A stretch of DNA of 64,000 nucleotides from an uncultured beta proteobacterium (lineage in GTDB: Bacteria > Pseudomonadota > Gammaproteobacteria > Burkholderiales > Burkholderiaceae_C). The notes under the pieces were generated by a model. The model saw nothing but the letters and a program-made list of their open reading frames with translations. It was not told the origin of the DNA and did not search any database. The position numbers were made by a program, and so were the translations under genes. The stretch lies in the NCBI GenBank assembly GCA_903823025.1, contig CAIJRK010000053.1, positions 41,691 through 105,690 of the forward strand. The letters are read 5' to 3'. Of the stretch, positions 38,014 through 47,599 are shown piece by piece (within the stretch, counting starts at the first letter, position 1; every line of letters starts with the position of its first letter).

Positions 38014-38100
38014 GCGCGGGTGGCGAAATTGGTAGACGCACCAGGTTTAGGTCCTGACGCCAGCAATGGTATGGGGGTTCGAGTCCCCCCCCGCGCACCA
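38014..38100 (+). tRNA. tRNA-Leu (anticodon UAG)
   Basis: 87 bases including an encoded CCA. The acceptor stem GCGCGGG/CCCGCGC, a D-arm with GGCGAAATTGGTAGACGC, the anticodon TAG at 38048-38050, a long variable arm and GGTTCGAGTCC in the T-arm are all present. The outermost anticodon-stem pair is a C-A mismatch. It precedes tig. Confidence 0.97.
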
Positions 38101-38182
38101 TGTTTGAGAATTAGCAGGACAGTCTGCCCCCCAACGGTGGCAAGCTCTGTCCCAACTGTTTGTAAAAAATTGGAGATACACA

Positions 38183-39493
38183 ATGGCCGTTACTGTTGAA
38201 ACTTTAGAAAAGCTGGAACGAAAAATAACACTGACTCTGCCTTTAGGCACGATTCAGTCTGAAGTCGAAACCCGTCTCAAAAAGCTCGCTCGCACCATCA
38301 AGATGGACGGTTTTCGTCCCGGTAAAGTGCCCATGAACGTCGTGTCGCAACGCTACGGCTATTCAGTTCACTACGAAGTGATGAACGACAAAGTGGGCGA
38401 AGCATTTTCCAACGCCGCCAATGAAGCCAAATTACGCGTAGCCGGTCAACCCCGCATCACAGAGTCAGAGATTTCGCCTGAAGGTGAAATGGCTTTTGAT
38501 GCCATATTCGAGGTTTATCCGGATGTCAAAATCGCGGATTTAACCACCGCTGAAGTTGAAAAAATTAGCGCCGAAGTCACCGATAGCGCCATTGACAAGA
38601 CACTTGATATTTTGCGCAAGCAACGTCGCACCTTCACACCGCGTGCCCCAGAGGCTGCAGCACAAGATGGCGATCGCGTCACCGTTGACTTTGAAGGCAA
38701 GATTGAAGGCGAAGTTTTCGCGGGCGGCAAAGCCGAAGACTTTCAGTTCATCCTGGCTGATGGCCAAATGCTCAAAGAGTTTGAAGAGGCCACCCGTGGC
38801 ATGAAGTCGGGCGAGAGCAAGACCTTTCAATTGGCTTTCCCCGCTGATTACCACGGCAAAGACGTCGCCGGCAAAACCGCTGACTTCATGGTCACGCTTA
38901 AGACCATTGAAGCCGCTGAACTGCCTGAAGTGAACGAGGAACTCGCCAAGTCGCTGGGCATTGCCGAGGCCACCGTCGAGGGCTTGCGCTCGGACATCAA
39001 GAAAAATCTGGAACGTGAAGTCAAGTTCCGTTTACTGGCACGCAACAAGCAAGCTGTGATGGACGCGCTGGTCGCCAAGGCTGAGTTGGACTTGCCCAAC
39101 TTCAGCGTGCAGTCAGAAATCAAACGTTTGCTTGAAGGCGCTCGCGCTGAAATGAAACAACGCGGCATCAAGGATGCTGAAAACGCCCCGATTCCTGATG
39201 ACGTATTCCGTCCGCAAGCCGAGCGCCGTGTGCGTTTGGGTCTTGTCGTCGCCGAGTTGGTTCGTTCCAACGCACTGCAAGCCAAAACCGAACAAATCAA
39301 GGCCCACATTGAAGAGCTGGCTGCCAGCTACGAAAAGCCCGCTGATGTGATGCGCTGGTACTACAGCGACAACAATCGACTGGCTGAAATCGAAGCCATC
39401 GTGATTGAAAACAACGTGACTGAATTCGTGTTGGCACAAGCCACCATCAGCGAAAAGAACGTGACTTTTGATGAGTTAATGGCTCAAAACTGA
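38183..39493 (+). CDS. tig: Trigger factor (ribosome-bound chaperone and prolyl isomerase)
   Basis: 436 residues. N-terminal ribosome-binding domain with FRPGKVPMNVVSQRYG (the GFRxGKxP signature), then the FKBP-type isomerase domain (about 160-245; GDRVTVDFEGKIEGEVFAGG), and the helical chaperone arms to the C-terminus. It opens the tig-clpP-clpX-lon protein quality-control block, with its own hairpin terminator after the stop. Confidence 0.97.
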   Translation: MAVTVETLEKLERKITLTLPLGTIQSEVETRLKKLARTIKMDGFRPGKVPMNVVSQRYGYSVHYEVMNDKVGEAFSNAANEAKLRVAGQPRITESEISPEGEMAFDAIFEVYPDVKIADLTTAEVEKISAEVTDSAIDKTLDILRKQRRTFTPRAPEAAAQDGDRVTVDFEGKIEGEVFAGGKAEDFQFILADGQMLKEFEEATRGMKSGESKTFQLAFPADYHGKDVAGKTADFMVTLKTIEAAELPEVNEELAKSLGIAEATVEGLRSDIKKNLEREVKFRLLARNKQAVMDALVAKAELDLPNFSVQSEIKRLLEGARAEMKQRGIKDAENAPIPDDVFRPQAERRVRLGLVVAELVRSNALQAKTEQIKAHIEELAASYEKPADVMRWYYSDNNRLAEIEAIVIENNVTEFVLAQATISEKNVTFDELMAQN

Positions 39494-39517
39494 TAAGTGA
39501 GTCGCCTCGCGCGACAC

Positions 39518-39570
39518 AAATGGGGCTTATGCCGGGCTTGTAGTCTTGCATCTAAGCCCCATTTTGTTTT
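39518..39570 (+). terminator. Hairpin terminator of tig
   Basis: AAATGGGGCTTA (39518-39529) pairs perfectly with TAAGCCCCATTT (39553-39564) around a 23-base loop, followed by a T-rich run. The right arm also forms part of a sigma-32-like promoter match for clpP. Confidence 0.6.
39537..39564 (+). promoter_or_regulatory. Sigma-32 (heat-shock) promoter candidate for clpP
   Basis: CTTGTAG, a 13-base spacer and CCCCATTT match the E. coli sigma-32 consensus CTTGAAA-N13-17-CCCCATNT closely (5 of 7, and all of the -10). The predicted transcript start is 40-45 bases before the clpP ATG. clpP is a known heat-shock gene in Proteobacteria. Confidence 0.65.
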
Positions 39571-39612
39571 TGGCGTATATTTTCGCTACAGTTAGCCCTA
39601 TTTGGAGAAAAC

Positions 39613-40233
39613 ATGAACGTTCGATTTGGTGCAATGGACACGCAAGCCTTGGGAATGGTCCCCATGGTGATTGAGCAATCAGGTCGCGGCGAGCGGTCTT
39701 ACGATATTTATTCACGTCTGCTTAAAGAGCGTGTGATCTTTCTTGTTGGCCCGGTTAACGACTATGTGGCGAATTTGGTGGTGGCACAGTTGCTGTTTCT
39801 GGAAAGCGAAAACCCCGATAAAGATATTTCGTTCTACATCAACTCGCCAGGTGGCTCCGTCAGCGCCGGGATGGCTATTTTTGACACGATGAACTTTATC
39901 AAGCCTGATATTTCAACCTTGTGCACCGGTATGGCCGCCAGCATGGGCGCATTTTTGATGGCCGCTGGAGCCAAAGGCAAACGCTTTTCTTTGCCTAATT
40001 CAAAAATCATGATTCACCAGCCATCGGGCGGTAGTCAAGGTCAGGCCACAGAAATTGAAATTCAGGCTCGCGAGATATTGAAAACACGCGAACAACTCAA
40101 TAAGATACTCGCTGAACGTACCGGTCAACCGCTGGAACGCATTGAACGCGACACTGAACGCGATTACTACATGTCAGCCGAGGAGTCCTTGGCTTATGGG
40201 TTGATCGATAAAGTTATTACGAAGCGTGTGTAA
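39613..40233 (+). CDS. clpP: ATP-dependent Clp protease, proteolytic subunit
   Basis: 206 residues. Catalytic triad Ser110 (GMAASMGAF), His135 ([10 protein letters not shown]) and Asp184 (RDTERDYYM). It forms the 14-subunit peptidase barrel used by ClpX and ClpA. GGAG lies 7 bases before the start. The N-terminal peptide (about 15 residues) is probably removed by self-processing. Confidence 0.97.
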   Translation: MNVRFGAMDTQALGMVPMVIEQSGRGERSYDIYSRLLKERVIFLVGPVNDYVANLVVAQLLFLESENPDKDISFYINSPGGSVSAGMAIFDTMNFIKPDISTLCTGMAASMGAFLMAAGAKGKRFSLPNSKIMIHQPSGGSQGQATEIEIQAREILKTREQLNKILAERTGQPLERIERDTERDYYMSAEESLAYGLIDKVITKRV

Positions 40234-40291
40234 TCACACAATGATCGCGGTGTTTTCTTTTGCAGAAAGCACTGTATTTAATTAGGTATTA

Positions 40292-40308
40292 TTCGGAAAT
40301 ATTCCGAA
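40292..40308. repeat. Short inverted repeat upstream of clpX
   Basis: TTCGGAA, ATA, TTCCGAA: a perfect 7-bp inverted repeat with a 3-base centre, 15 bases before the clpX start. It could be an operator or a small mRNA hairpin that hides the ribosome site; nothing else decides. Confidence 0.4.
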
Positions 40309-40323
40309 AAAGGCATAGCTCAC

Positions 40324-41589
40324 ATGGCCGAAAAAAAAGGCTCCTCTAGCGAAAAAACTCTTTATTGCTCTTTTTGCGGCAAAAGCCAGCATGAAGTCAA
40401 AAAGCTCATCGCTGGTCCATCGGTATTTGTTTGCGACGAATGCATTGATCTTTGCAACGAAATTATTCGCGATGAATTACCGAGCAGCACCGAGGCGCTG
40501 AAAGCGGGTAACGAGTTGCCGACACCCTCTGAAATCAAGACAAATCTTGATAATTATGTGATTGGTCAAGAACCAGCCAAACGGACACTGGCCGTGGCGG
40601 TTTATAACCATTACAAGCGTTTGCAGCACAAAGAAAAAGCTAAAAAAGACGATGTTGAGTTGACTAAAAGCAATATTTTGCTGATCGGTCCGACCGGTTC
40701 AGGTAAAACGTTGTTGGCGCAAACTTTGGCGCGAATGCTCGACGTGCCTTTTGTTATGGCGGATGCCACCACGCTGACCGAGGCCGGTTATGTGGGTGAA
40801 GACGTTGAAAACATTGTTCTCAAGTTGCTGCAAAGCTGTAACTACGATGTGGAACGTGCGCAGCGTGGCATTGTTTACATTGATGAAATTGACAAGATTT
40901 CACGCAAGTCTGACAACCCTTCAATAACGCGCGATGTATCGGGCGAAGGCGTGCAGCAGGCCTTGCTCAAACTGATTGAAGGCACGATGGCTAGTGTGCC
41001 ACCGCAAGGCGGTCGCAAACACCCCAATCAAGATTTTGTTCAGGTGGATACCACCAATATTTTGTTCATTTGTGGCGGCGCCTTTTTTGGTCTCGAAAAA
41101 GTGATTGATAACCGCACTGAATCTTCGGGTATTGGGTTTGGCGCTGCCGTCAAAAGCAAAGAACAACGCAGCTTGACGGAAGTTTTCAAAGCCGTTGAAC
41201 CTGAAGATTTGATCAAGTTTGGTTTGATTCCTGAATTGGTGGGCCGTATGCCTGTGGTCGCCACGTTGGCCGAACTCACCGAAGATGCGTTGATCCAAAT
41301 TTTGACCGAGCCTAAAAATGCACTTGTGAAGCAATACAGCAAGCTGCTGTCGATGGAAGGCGTTGAGCTTGAAATTCGGCCTTCCGCTTTGAAAGCGATT
41401 GCTAAAAAGGCATTGGCTCGCAAGACTGGCGCACGGGGTTTACGCTCTATTCTGGAGCAAGCCTTGATCGACACCATGTACGAATTGCCCAATACCTCTA
41501 ACGTTGACAAGGTTGTGGTGGACGAATCTACTATCGACGAGAACAAGCCACCTTTGTTGGTTTATCGTGAAAACGCCAAAAAGGCTTGA
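40324..41589 (+). CDS. clpX: ATP-dependent Clp protease, unfoldase subunit ClpX
   Basis: 421 residues. N-terminal zinc-binding domain with Cys15, Cys18, Cys37, Cys40. AAA+ module: Walker A GPTGSGKT at 122-129, Walker [10 protein letters not shown], and the pore loop in the region around GYVGEDVE. An IGF-like loop for ClpP docking is present near [10 protein letters not shown]. It unfolds tagged substrates and feeds them to ClpP. Confidence 0.97.
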   Translation: MAEKKGSSSEKTLYCSFCGKSQHEVKKLIAGPSVFVCDECIDLCNEIIRDELPSSTEALKAGNELPTPSEIKTNLDNYVIGQEPAKRTLAVAVYNHYKRLQHKEKAKKDDVELTKSNILLIGPTGSGKTLLAQTLARMLDVPFVMADATTLTEAGYVGEDVENIVLKLLQSCNYDVERAQRGIVYIDEIDKISRKSDNPSITRDVSGEGVQQALLKLIEGTMASVPPQGGRKHPNQDFVQVDTTNILFICGGAFFGLEKVIDNRTESSGIGFGAAVKSKEQRSLTEVFKAVEPEDLIKFGLIPELVGRMPVVATLAELTEDALIQILTEPKNALVKQYSKLLSMEGVELEIRPSALKAIAKKALARKTGARGLRSILEQALIDTMYELPNTSNVDKVVVDESTIDENKPPLLVYRENAKKA

Positions 41590-41607
41590 TTTAACGAATC
41601 AATCATT

Positions 41608-41632
41608 CGTTGTGGGCTGAAAGCCCACAACG
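41608..41632 (+). other. Perfect 11-bp hairpin between clpX and lon
   Basis: CGTTGTGGGCT and AGCCCACAACG pair perfectly around a GAA loop. There is no T-run after it, so it is a poor rho-independent terminator and is better read as an mRNA processing or stability element. Part of it overlaps the -35-like element described next. Confidence 0.55.
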
Positions 41633-41645
41633 CTGATCCCTATTT
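41616..41645 (+). promoter_or_regulatory. Weak sigma-32-like promoter candidate for lon
   Basis: GCTGAAA, a 15-base spacer and CCCTATTT resemble the sigma-32 consensus (5 of 7 and 7 of 8). It is a looser match than the clpP site. The lon ATG is 25 bases downstream. Confidence 0.35.
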
Positions 41646-41669
41646 AACAGGTTATAAAAAGGTCTCCCC

Positions 41670-44108
41670 ATGTCTGGTCATACCCCATTACCTGCTACAC
41701 CCCTCGATTTGCCGCTGTTGCCATTGCGCGACGTGGTTGTTTTTCCGCACATGGTGATTCCACTCTTCGTGGGTCGCCCCAAGAGCATCAAGGCGCTGGA
41801 AGCCGCGATGGCGACTGATCGCTGCATCATGCTGGTCGCGCAAAAAACAGCAGCTAAAGATGATCCGTTGGTCACTGACATGTTTGATGTCGGCTGTGTT
41901 TCCACCATTTTGCAAATGCTCAAGCTGCCAGATGGCACCGTCAAGGTGCTGGTTGAAGGGCAGCAACGTGCACGCGTGAATAAGATTGAAGAAGGAGAAT
42001 TGCATTTTTCAGCCAACGTCACACCGGTTGAAATGCAGGTTGAGCCTGACGTCAAATTACGCGGAAAAGCCAGTGAAATTGAAGCCTTGCGCCGTGCGGT
42101 GATGCAGCAGTTTGACCAATACGTCAAGCTCAACAAGAAAATCCCGCCTGAAATTCTCACCTCGATTTCCAGCATTGACGATGCCGGACGCATGGCCGAC
42201 ACCATTGCCGCCCATTTACCCCTCAAGCTGGACAACAAACAGGCCGTGCTGGACTTGGCGAATGTCAAGGATCGACTTGAAAACCTGTTTGAACAAATTG
42301 AGCGTGAAGTTGACATTCTGAACGTCGATAAGAAAATCCGGGGTCGTGTTAAACGACAGATGGAAAAAAATCAGCGCGATTTTTACCTGAACGAACAAGT
42401 CAAAGCCATTCAAAAAGAACTCGGTGAAGGCGAAGACGGGGTGGACATCGAAGAGCTGGAGAAAAAAATAAGATCGGCAAGGATGCCCAAAGAGGCGCTG
42501 AAAAAAGCCGAAAGCGAGTTGAAGAAACTCAAGCTGATGTCACCGATGTCGGCAGAGGCGACCGTTGTGCGCAACTATATTGACGTTTTGATCGGCCTGC
42601 CTTGGGCTGGCAAGACCAAAATCAGGCATGACCTGGGTCACGCGGAGCAAGTACTCAACGAAGACCACTATGGTCTTGATAAAGTCAAAGATCGCATCCT
42701 TGAATATCTGGCGGTTCAACAGCGCGTTGAAAAAGTAAAGGCGCCTATTCTGTGCCTGGTCGGCCCCCCCGGCGTTGGCAAAACTTCGCTAGGCGAGTCG
42801 ATTGCCAAGGCCACCGGGCGCAAGTATGTGCGCATGGCGCTTGGCGGGATGCGTGACGAGGCTGAAATTCGCGGTCATCGGCGTACCTATATTGGTGCCA
42901 TGCCCGGCAAAGTTTTGCAAAACCTTGCCAAAATTGGTACACGAAATCCCTTATTTCTACTCGATGAAATCGACAAACTAGGCACTGACTTTCGGGGTGA
43001 TCCGTCAAGTGCTTTGCTTGAGGTGCTTGACCCTGAGCAAAATCATAAGTTCGGCGACCACTATGTAGAAGTTGATTTTGATTTGAGCGATGTCATGTTT
43101 GTGGCAACCTCTAATTCGATGAATATTCCGTCCGCTTTACTGGATCGCATGGAAGTGATTCGCTTGTCAGGCTACACGGAAGACGAAAAAACCAGCATTG
43201 CCATCAAGTTCCTATTGCCCAAGCAACTCAAGAATAATGGCGTTTTGATTGAAGAGTTGCTCATTAGTGATGAAGCAGTACGCGACATTGTTCGTTACTA
43301 CACACGCGAAGCTGGCGTGCGTTCACTGGAACGAGAACTTTCCAAGATATGCCGCAAAGTCGTCAAAGGTTTGCAACTCAAGAAGATGGTCGGGCAGGTG
43401 AAGGTAACACCCGATAATCTCAACGATTTTCTGGGAGTTCGAAAATATAGCTATGGCCGCGCCGAGGAGCAAAACCAGGTGGGTCAGGTTGTTGGTTTGG
43501 CGTGGACTGAAGTAGGCGGCGATTTGCTGACTATTGAGGCCGCCATGATGCCCGGTAAAGGCGTCATCACCCGCACCGGGTCATTGGGCGACGTGATGAA
43601 GGAATCGGTAGAAGCGGCGCGCACGGTGGTGCGCAGTCGTTCACACCGGCTGGGGATCAAGGATGAGTTTTTCGAGAAGAAAGACATTCACATCCATGTG
43701 CCGGATGGGGCAACACCTAAAGATGGACCTAGCGCGGGGGCCGCCATGACGACCGCTTTTGTCTCAGCCATGACAGGCATTCCGGTGCGGGGCGATGTCG
43801 CGATGACGGGAGAGATTACCTTGCGCGGTGAGGTAACTGCTATTGGCGGTTTGAAAGAAAAATTATTAGCCGCATTGCGTGGCGGCATCAAAACCGTGAT
43901 TATTCCTGAGGACAATGCCAAGGATCTGCAAGACATTCCTGAGAACGTCAAAAACGGTCTGGAGATTATGCCAGTGCGCTGGATTGACAAGGTGCTGGAA
44001 ATTGCCTTGGAGAGAATGCCTACGCCCTTGCCTGAAGATGAATCGGTTGTGGTTGCCGCAGAAACAGCGGCTCCTATTGTTGAGTTGGCCAGGTCGGTTA
44101 AACATTAA
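41670..44108 (+). CDS. lon: ATP-dependent protease Lon
   Basis: 812 residues. N-terminal substrate-binding domain (to about 310), AAA+ domain with Walker A GPPGVGKTSLG and Walker B LFLLDEIDK, then the peptidase domain with the nucleophile Ser688 in KDGPSAGAAM and the lysine of the dyad in the GGLKEKLLA region. It degrades misfolded and some regulatory proteins. The length is typical. Confidence 0.97.
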   Translation: MSGHTPLPATPLDLPLLPLRDVVVFPHMVIPLFVGRPKSIKALEAAMATDRCIMLVAQKTAAKDDPLVTDMFDVGCVSTILQMLKLPDGTVKVLVEGQQRARVNKIEEGELHFSANVTPVEMQVEPDVKLRGKASEIEALRRAVMQQFDQYVKLNKKIPPEILTSISSIDDAGRMADTIAAHLPLKLDNKQAVLDLANVKDRLENLFEQIEREVDILNVDKKIRGRVKRQMEKNQRDFYLNEQVKAIQKELGEGEDGVDIEELEKKIRSARMPKEALKKAESELKKLKLMSPMSAEATVVRNYIDVLIGLPWAGKTKIRHDLGHAEQVLNEDHYGLDKVKDRILEYLAVQQRVEKVKAPILCLVGPPGVGKTSLGESIAKATGRKYVRMALGGMRDEAEIRGHRRTYIGAMPGKVLQNLAKIGTRNPLFLLDEIDKLGTDFRGDPSSALLEVLDPEQNHKFGDHYVEVDFDLSDVMFVATSNSMNIPSALLDRMEVIRLSGYTEDEKTSIAIKFLLPKQLKNNGVLIEELLISDEAVRDIVRYYTREAGVRSLERELSKICRKVVKGLQLKKMVGQVKVTPDNLNDFLGVRKYSYGRAEEQNQVGQVVGLAWTEVGGDLLTIEAAMMPGKGVITRTGSLGDVMKESVEAARTVVRSRSHRLGIKDEFFEKKDIHIHVPDGATPKDGPSAGAAMTTAFVSAMTGIPVRGDVAMTGEITLRGEVTAIGGLKEKLLAALRGGIKTVIIPEDNAKDLQDIPENVKNGLEIMPVRWIDKVLEIALERMPTPLPEDESVVVAAETAAPIVELARSVKH

Positions 44109-44127
44109 AAACCTTTGTTCAGATTTC

Positions 44128-44156
44128 TTGGAAGGTCTGAATAAATACGCTATAAT
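44128..44156 (+). promoter_or_regulatory. Sigma-70 promoter of the tRNA-Gly genes
   Basis: TTGGAA, 17 bases, TATAAT. The -10 is perfect and the -35 matches four of six. Transcription would start about 8 bases before the first tRNA. Confidence 0.75.
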
Positions 44157-44170
44157 TTGAAGCTTGAAAC

Positions 44171-44246
44171 GCGGGAATAGCTCAGTTGGTAGAGCGCAAC
44201 CTTGCCAAGGTTGAGGTCGAGAGTTCGAGTCTCTTTTCCCGCTCCA
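44171..44246 (+). tRNA. tRNA-Gly (anticodon GCC), copy 1
   Basis: 76 bases with encoded CCA. Acceptor GCGGGAA with TTCCCGC, anticodon GCC at 44204-44206, T-arm GTTCGAGTC. Identical to copy 2. Confidence 0.97.
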
Positions 44247-44282
44247 GTAATAATTGGATTGCGTTTCTTTAGTTAGTATTTT

Positions 44283-44358
44283 GCGGGAATAGCTCAGTTG
44301 GTAGAGCGCAACCTTGCCAAGGTTGAGGTCGAGAGTTCGAGTCTCTTTTCCCGCTCCA
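44283..44358 (+). tRNA. tRNA-Gly (anticodon GCC), copy 2
   Basis: 76 bases, identical to copy 1 over its full length; anticodon GCC at 44316-44318. The two genes are separated by 36 bases and share one promoter and one terminator. Confidence 0.97.
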
Positions 44359-44363
44359 GTTTT

Positions 44364-44392
44364 AAAAAAGGAAGCTTAGGCTTCCTTTTTTT
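44364..44392 (+). terminator. Terminator of the tRNA-Gly pair
   Basis: GGAAGC, TTAG, GCTTCC, extended by flanking A and T runs, ending in seven Ts. Classic rho-independent form. Confidence 0.85.
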
Positions 44393-44799
44393 ATTGGTGA
44401 CCCGATAGAAAATCGGGTGGTTAAGAGAATTTAAACTTTCAAGGAAAGCGGCTTCTTCAACAAGCTGGCACAACTTGGGCAAGGGGCAAGCTGTCGTTTA
44501 AAACCTAGGAATAGGCGCGTACCGTCTGCATCATCAAAGCTGATAGCCCTCACGCTGCTGGCGACGCAGCCAAACTCAAACAAGAAAAACTGTTGACCCA
44601 GTCAGAAATATCTTGATCCTTTATCTGACTGCACTGGAAAAATTTCCTCATGTAGGAGAGGCGAAAGCTACTGAAGTCGTCGTGAATAAAGATGGGCAAC
44701 TGTCCCAAGGTCGAGCACGACCTGCTGGTCAGCTGGAATCATTGCACCTTGAGTCCATGAAGGTGTCAAACTGTATCCCGTTTTCTAAATAATCCTGCT
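44393..44799 (+). pseudogene. Decayed coding remnants between tRNA-Gly and uvrB
   Basis: About 400 bases without an intact gene. From about 44542 one frame reads SPHAAGDAAKLKQEKLLTQ and stops at a TGA near 44613; a second frame then reads ILYLTALEKFPHVGEAKATE and continues to a TAA at 44790-44792. The two look like one gene broken by a frameshift, but I do not recognise the protein. The rest of the stretch holds nothing clear. Confidence 0.3.
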
Positions 44800-46911
44800 A
44801 TGTCCACACTCCCCCCGATTGTTCTTGCCTCTTCTGACGAGGTCGAGCCGGTTCGTCCTGGCACCTTTGTACGCTTTCCCGATTCCCCGTTTGAGTTGTA
44901 CCAGCCTTATCCGCCTGCTGGTGATCAGCCCGAAGCCATCAACAAGTTGGTCGAGGGCGTCCATGACGGTGAAGTGTTTCAAACGCTGTTGGGCGTGACC
45001 GGCTCCGGCAAAACCTTCACCATGGCCAACGTGATTGCGCGTCTGGGGCGTCCGACCATCGTGTTTGCACCCAACAAAACACTGGCCGCACAGTTGTACA
45101 GCGAGTTCCGCGAGTTTTTCCCCAAAAATGCAGTGGAGTATTTCGTCAGCTATTACGACTACTACCAGCCTGAGGCCTATGTGCCGCAGCGTGATTTGTT
45201 CATTGAAAAAGACTCCGCTATCAATGAGCACATTGAGCAAATGCGCCTGTCGTGTACCAAAAGCGTGCTGGAGCGGCGCGATGTGGTGATTGTGGCCACG
45301 GTGTCCGCCATCTACGGCATCGGTCAGCCCGAGGCCTATCACCAGATGGTAATGACACTACGCACCGGCGACAAAATGGGCCAGCGCGACATGATTACGC
45401 AGTTGGTGCGGATGCAATACCAACGCAACGATATGGATTTTTCACGCGGCAAATTCCGCGTTCGTGGCGACACCATTGACGTGTTTCCGGCCGAACACAG
45501 CGAAATGGCGATTCGCATCGAGCTGTTTGACGACGAGATTGAATCGCTGCAACTGTTCGACCCGCTCACCGGGCGCATTCGCCAGAAGATTCCCCGTTTT
45601 ACCGTGTACCCCAGCAGTCATTACGTCACGCCGCGTGAACAGGTGCTCACGGCGGTTGAAGCCATCAAGACCGAGCTATCAGACCGGGTAAAAGAATTCA
45701 TTGGGCAAGGCAAGCTGGTTGAAGCACAAAGGCTGGAGCAGCGCACCCGTTTTGATCTGGAAATGCTCAACGAAGTGGGACATTGCAAAGGCATTGAGAA
45801 CTATAGTCGCCATCTCAGTAGCGCCGCGCCGGGTGCACCGCCCGCCACGCTAACCGACTACCTGCCCAAAGACGCGATGATGTTTTTGGACGAGAGTCAT
45901 GTGTTGATTGGCCAGTTTGGCGGTATGTACAACGGCGACCGCTCACGTAAAACGACGCTGGTGGATTACGGCTTTCGTCTGCCCAGCGCGCTGGACAACC
46001 GTCCCCTCAAGTTTGAAGAGTTCGAGACCAAGATGCGCCAAGCCGTCTTTGTGTCGGCCACGCCTGGCCAGTGGGAAAAAGACCATACCGGGCAAGTCGT
46101 GGAGCAGTTGGTGCGCCCGACGGGTTTGGTCGATCCTGAAGTGGAAGTGCGCCCCGCCGTCAATCAAGTGGATGATGTGCTGCAAGAAATTCGCATCCGG
46201 GAAGAAAAGCACGAGCGGGTGCTGATCACCACGCTGACCAAGCGCATGGCTGAACAGTTGACCGATTATTTGAGTGACAACGGCGTCAAGGTGCGCTATT
46301 TGCACAGCGATATTGACACCGTGGAGCGGGTGGAAATTCTTCGTGACTTGCGCTTGGGCACCTTTGATGTGCTGGTCGGTATCAACTTGCTGCGTGAAGG
46401 GTTAGATATTCCCGAGGTGTCGCTGGTAGCTATTCTGGACGCCGACAAAGAAGGCTTTTTACGCTCCGAACGCTCGCTGATCCAAACCATTGGCCGGGCG
46501 GCGCGTAACGTCAATGGCCGCGCCATTTTGTACGCCGACAAGATCACCGAGTCGATGAAGAAAGCGATGGGTGAGACTGAACGGCGGCGCATCAAACAGG
46601 TGGCGCACAACTTGGCAAACGGCATCACGCCGCGCTCCATCGTCAAGGAAGTGAAGGATTTGATTGACGGCGTTTACAGCGAAAAGGCGGGCAAGGAAGC
46701 CGAAAAGCTGGAGCGCGATGCGATGCAGCGGGCGCAAGTGGAGGATATGAGCGAGAAAGATATTTCCCGTGAAATCAAGCGGCTGGAGAAACTGATGCTG
46801 GAACACGCCCGCAACCTGGAGTTTGAGAAAGCGGCCCGCGTGCGCGATCAGTTGGGTATTTTAAAATCGCAAGCGTTTGGTAGCTCTGGCGCAGATCATG
46901 TCGTTGTTTAA
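44800..46911 (+). CDS. uvrB: Excinuclease ABC subunit B
   Basis: 703 residues. Nucleotide excision repair helicase that loads UvrC at lesions. Walker [15 protein letters not shown], the beta-hairpin [15 protein letters not shown], Walker B-like MMFLDESHV, helicase motif [17 protein letters not shown], and a C-terminal UVR motif ([20 protein letters not shown]). The length fits the family. Confidence 0.97.
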   Translation: MSTLPPIVLASSDEVEPVRPGTFVRFPDSPFELYQPYPPAGDQPEAINKLVEGVHDGEVFQTLLGVTGSGKTFTMANVIARLGRPTIVFAPNKTLAAQLYSEFREFFPKNAVEYFVSYYDYYQPEAYVPQRDLFIEKDSAINEHIEQMRLSCTKSVLERRDVVIVATVSAIYGIGQPEAYHQMVMTLRTGDKMGQRDMITQLVRMQYQRNDMDFSRGKFRVRGDTIDVFPAEHSEMAIRIELFDDEIESLQLFDPLTGRIRQKIPRFTVYPSSHYVTPREQVLTAVEAIKTELSDRVKEFIGQGKLVEAQRLEQRTRFDLEMLNEVGHCKGIENYSRHLSSAAPGAPPATLTDYLPKDAMMFLDESHVLIGQFGGMYNGDRSRKTTLVDYGFRLPSALDNRPLKFEEFETKMRQAVFVSATPGQWEKDHTGQVVEQLVRPTGLVDPEVEVRPAVNQVDDVLQEIRIREEKHERVLITTLTKRMAEQLTDYLSDNGVKVRYLHSDIDTVERVEILRDLRLGTFDVLVGINLLREGLDIPEVSLVAILDADKEGFLRSERSLIQTIGRAARNVNGRAILYADKITESMKKAMGETERRRIKQVAHNLANGITPRSIVKEVKDLIDGVYSEKAGKEAEKLERDAMQRAQVEDMSEKDISREIKRLEKLMLEHARNLEFEKAARVRDQLGILKSQAFGSSGADHVVV

Positions 46912-46979
46912 TTTGGTTGAGAAGGTTCATAATGTGACCGTACGGTATTGATACCCGAGCAAATTGCTTGGTTTTTTGC

Positions 46980-47005
46980 TATACTCGACAACAATAGTCA
47001 ACTTA
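46980..47005 (+). promoter_or_regulatory. iscR promoter -10 and type-1 IscR box
   Basis: TATACT at 46980-46985 is a good -10. The 25 bases 46981-47005 match the E. coli type-1 IscR box at about 21 of 25 positions, with the GAC and AGTC half-sites kept. IscR carrying a [2Fe-2S] cluster would repress its own operon here. No convincing -35 is seen. Confidence 0.6.
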
Positions 47006-47026
47006 ATACGACTGAAGGAACATGCC

Positions 47027-47563
47027 ATGCGTTTAACTACCAAAGGCCGCTTTGCGGTCACCGCGATGATTGATTTAGGTCTGCGCCAAAGCAACGGCCC
47101 GGTGACCTTGGCTGCCATCAGTCAGCGTCAGCAGATTTCTCTGTCTTACCTGGAGCAGCTGTTTGGCAAATTGCGCCGCCATGAGTTAGTGGAGTCCACA
47201 CGCGGCCCCGGTGGCGGTTATACCCTGGCGCGCACGCCCGCCGAGATCACGGTTGCTGACATTATTGTCTCGGTCGATGAACCTATTGATGCCACTCAAT
47301 GTGGCGGTAAAGAAAACTGTTTGGGCGAAGGTTCACGCTGCATGACACATGACCTGTGGTCCTCACTCAACACCCGAATGGTGGAATTTCTGGAATCGGT
47401 CACCCTGCAAAAGCTGGTCGATGAGCAATTGGCCAAAGGTCTCCAGATTGAAGACAAACCGACGCTCAAGCGCGCCATTTCAAGTATGCCCGTCTCCAAA
47501 ACAATTCGTATTAATACACCGAACTCAGTTTTTGCATTGGGCAATGCGTTTTCTAAAATGTAA
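47027..47563 (+). CDS. iscR: Fe-S cluster regulator IscR (Rrf2 family)
   Basis: 178 residues from 47027, with GAAGGAA 8 bases upstream. The winged helix is in the first 65 residues (LEQLFGKLRRHELVESTRGPGGGY). The [2Fe-2S] ligands are Cys92, Cys98 and Cys105, with His108, one residue longer in the loop than E. coli (C92/C98/C104/H107). It senses Fe-S status and represses isc. Confidence 0.95.
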   Translation: MRLTTKGRFAVTAMIDLGLRQSNGPVTLAAISQRQQISLSYLEQLFGKLRRHELVESTRGPGGGYTLARTPAEITVADIIVSVDEPIDATQCGGKENCLGEGSRCMTHDLWSSLNTRMVEFLESVTLQKLVDEQLAKGLQIEDKPTLKRAISSMPVSKTIRINTPNSVFALGNAFSKM

Positions 47564-47599
47564 AACGTTTTCAAATAAACGAACAAAACAAGTGAGAGC

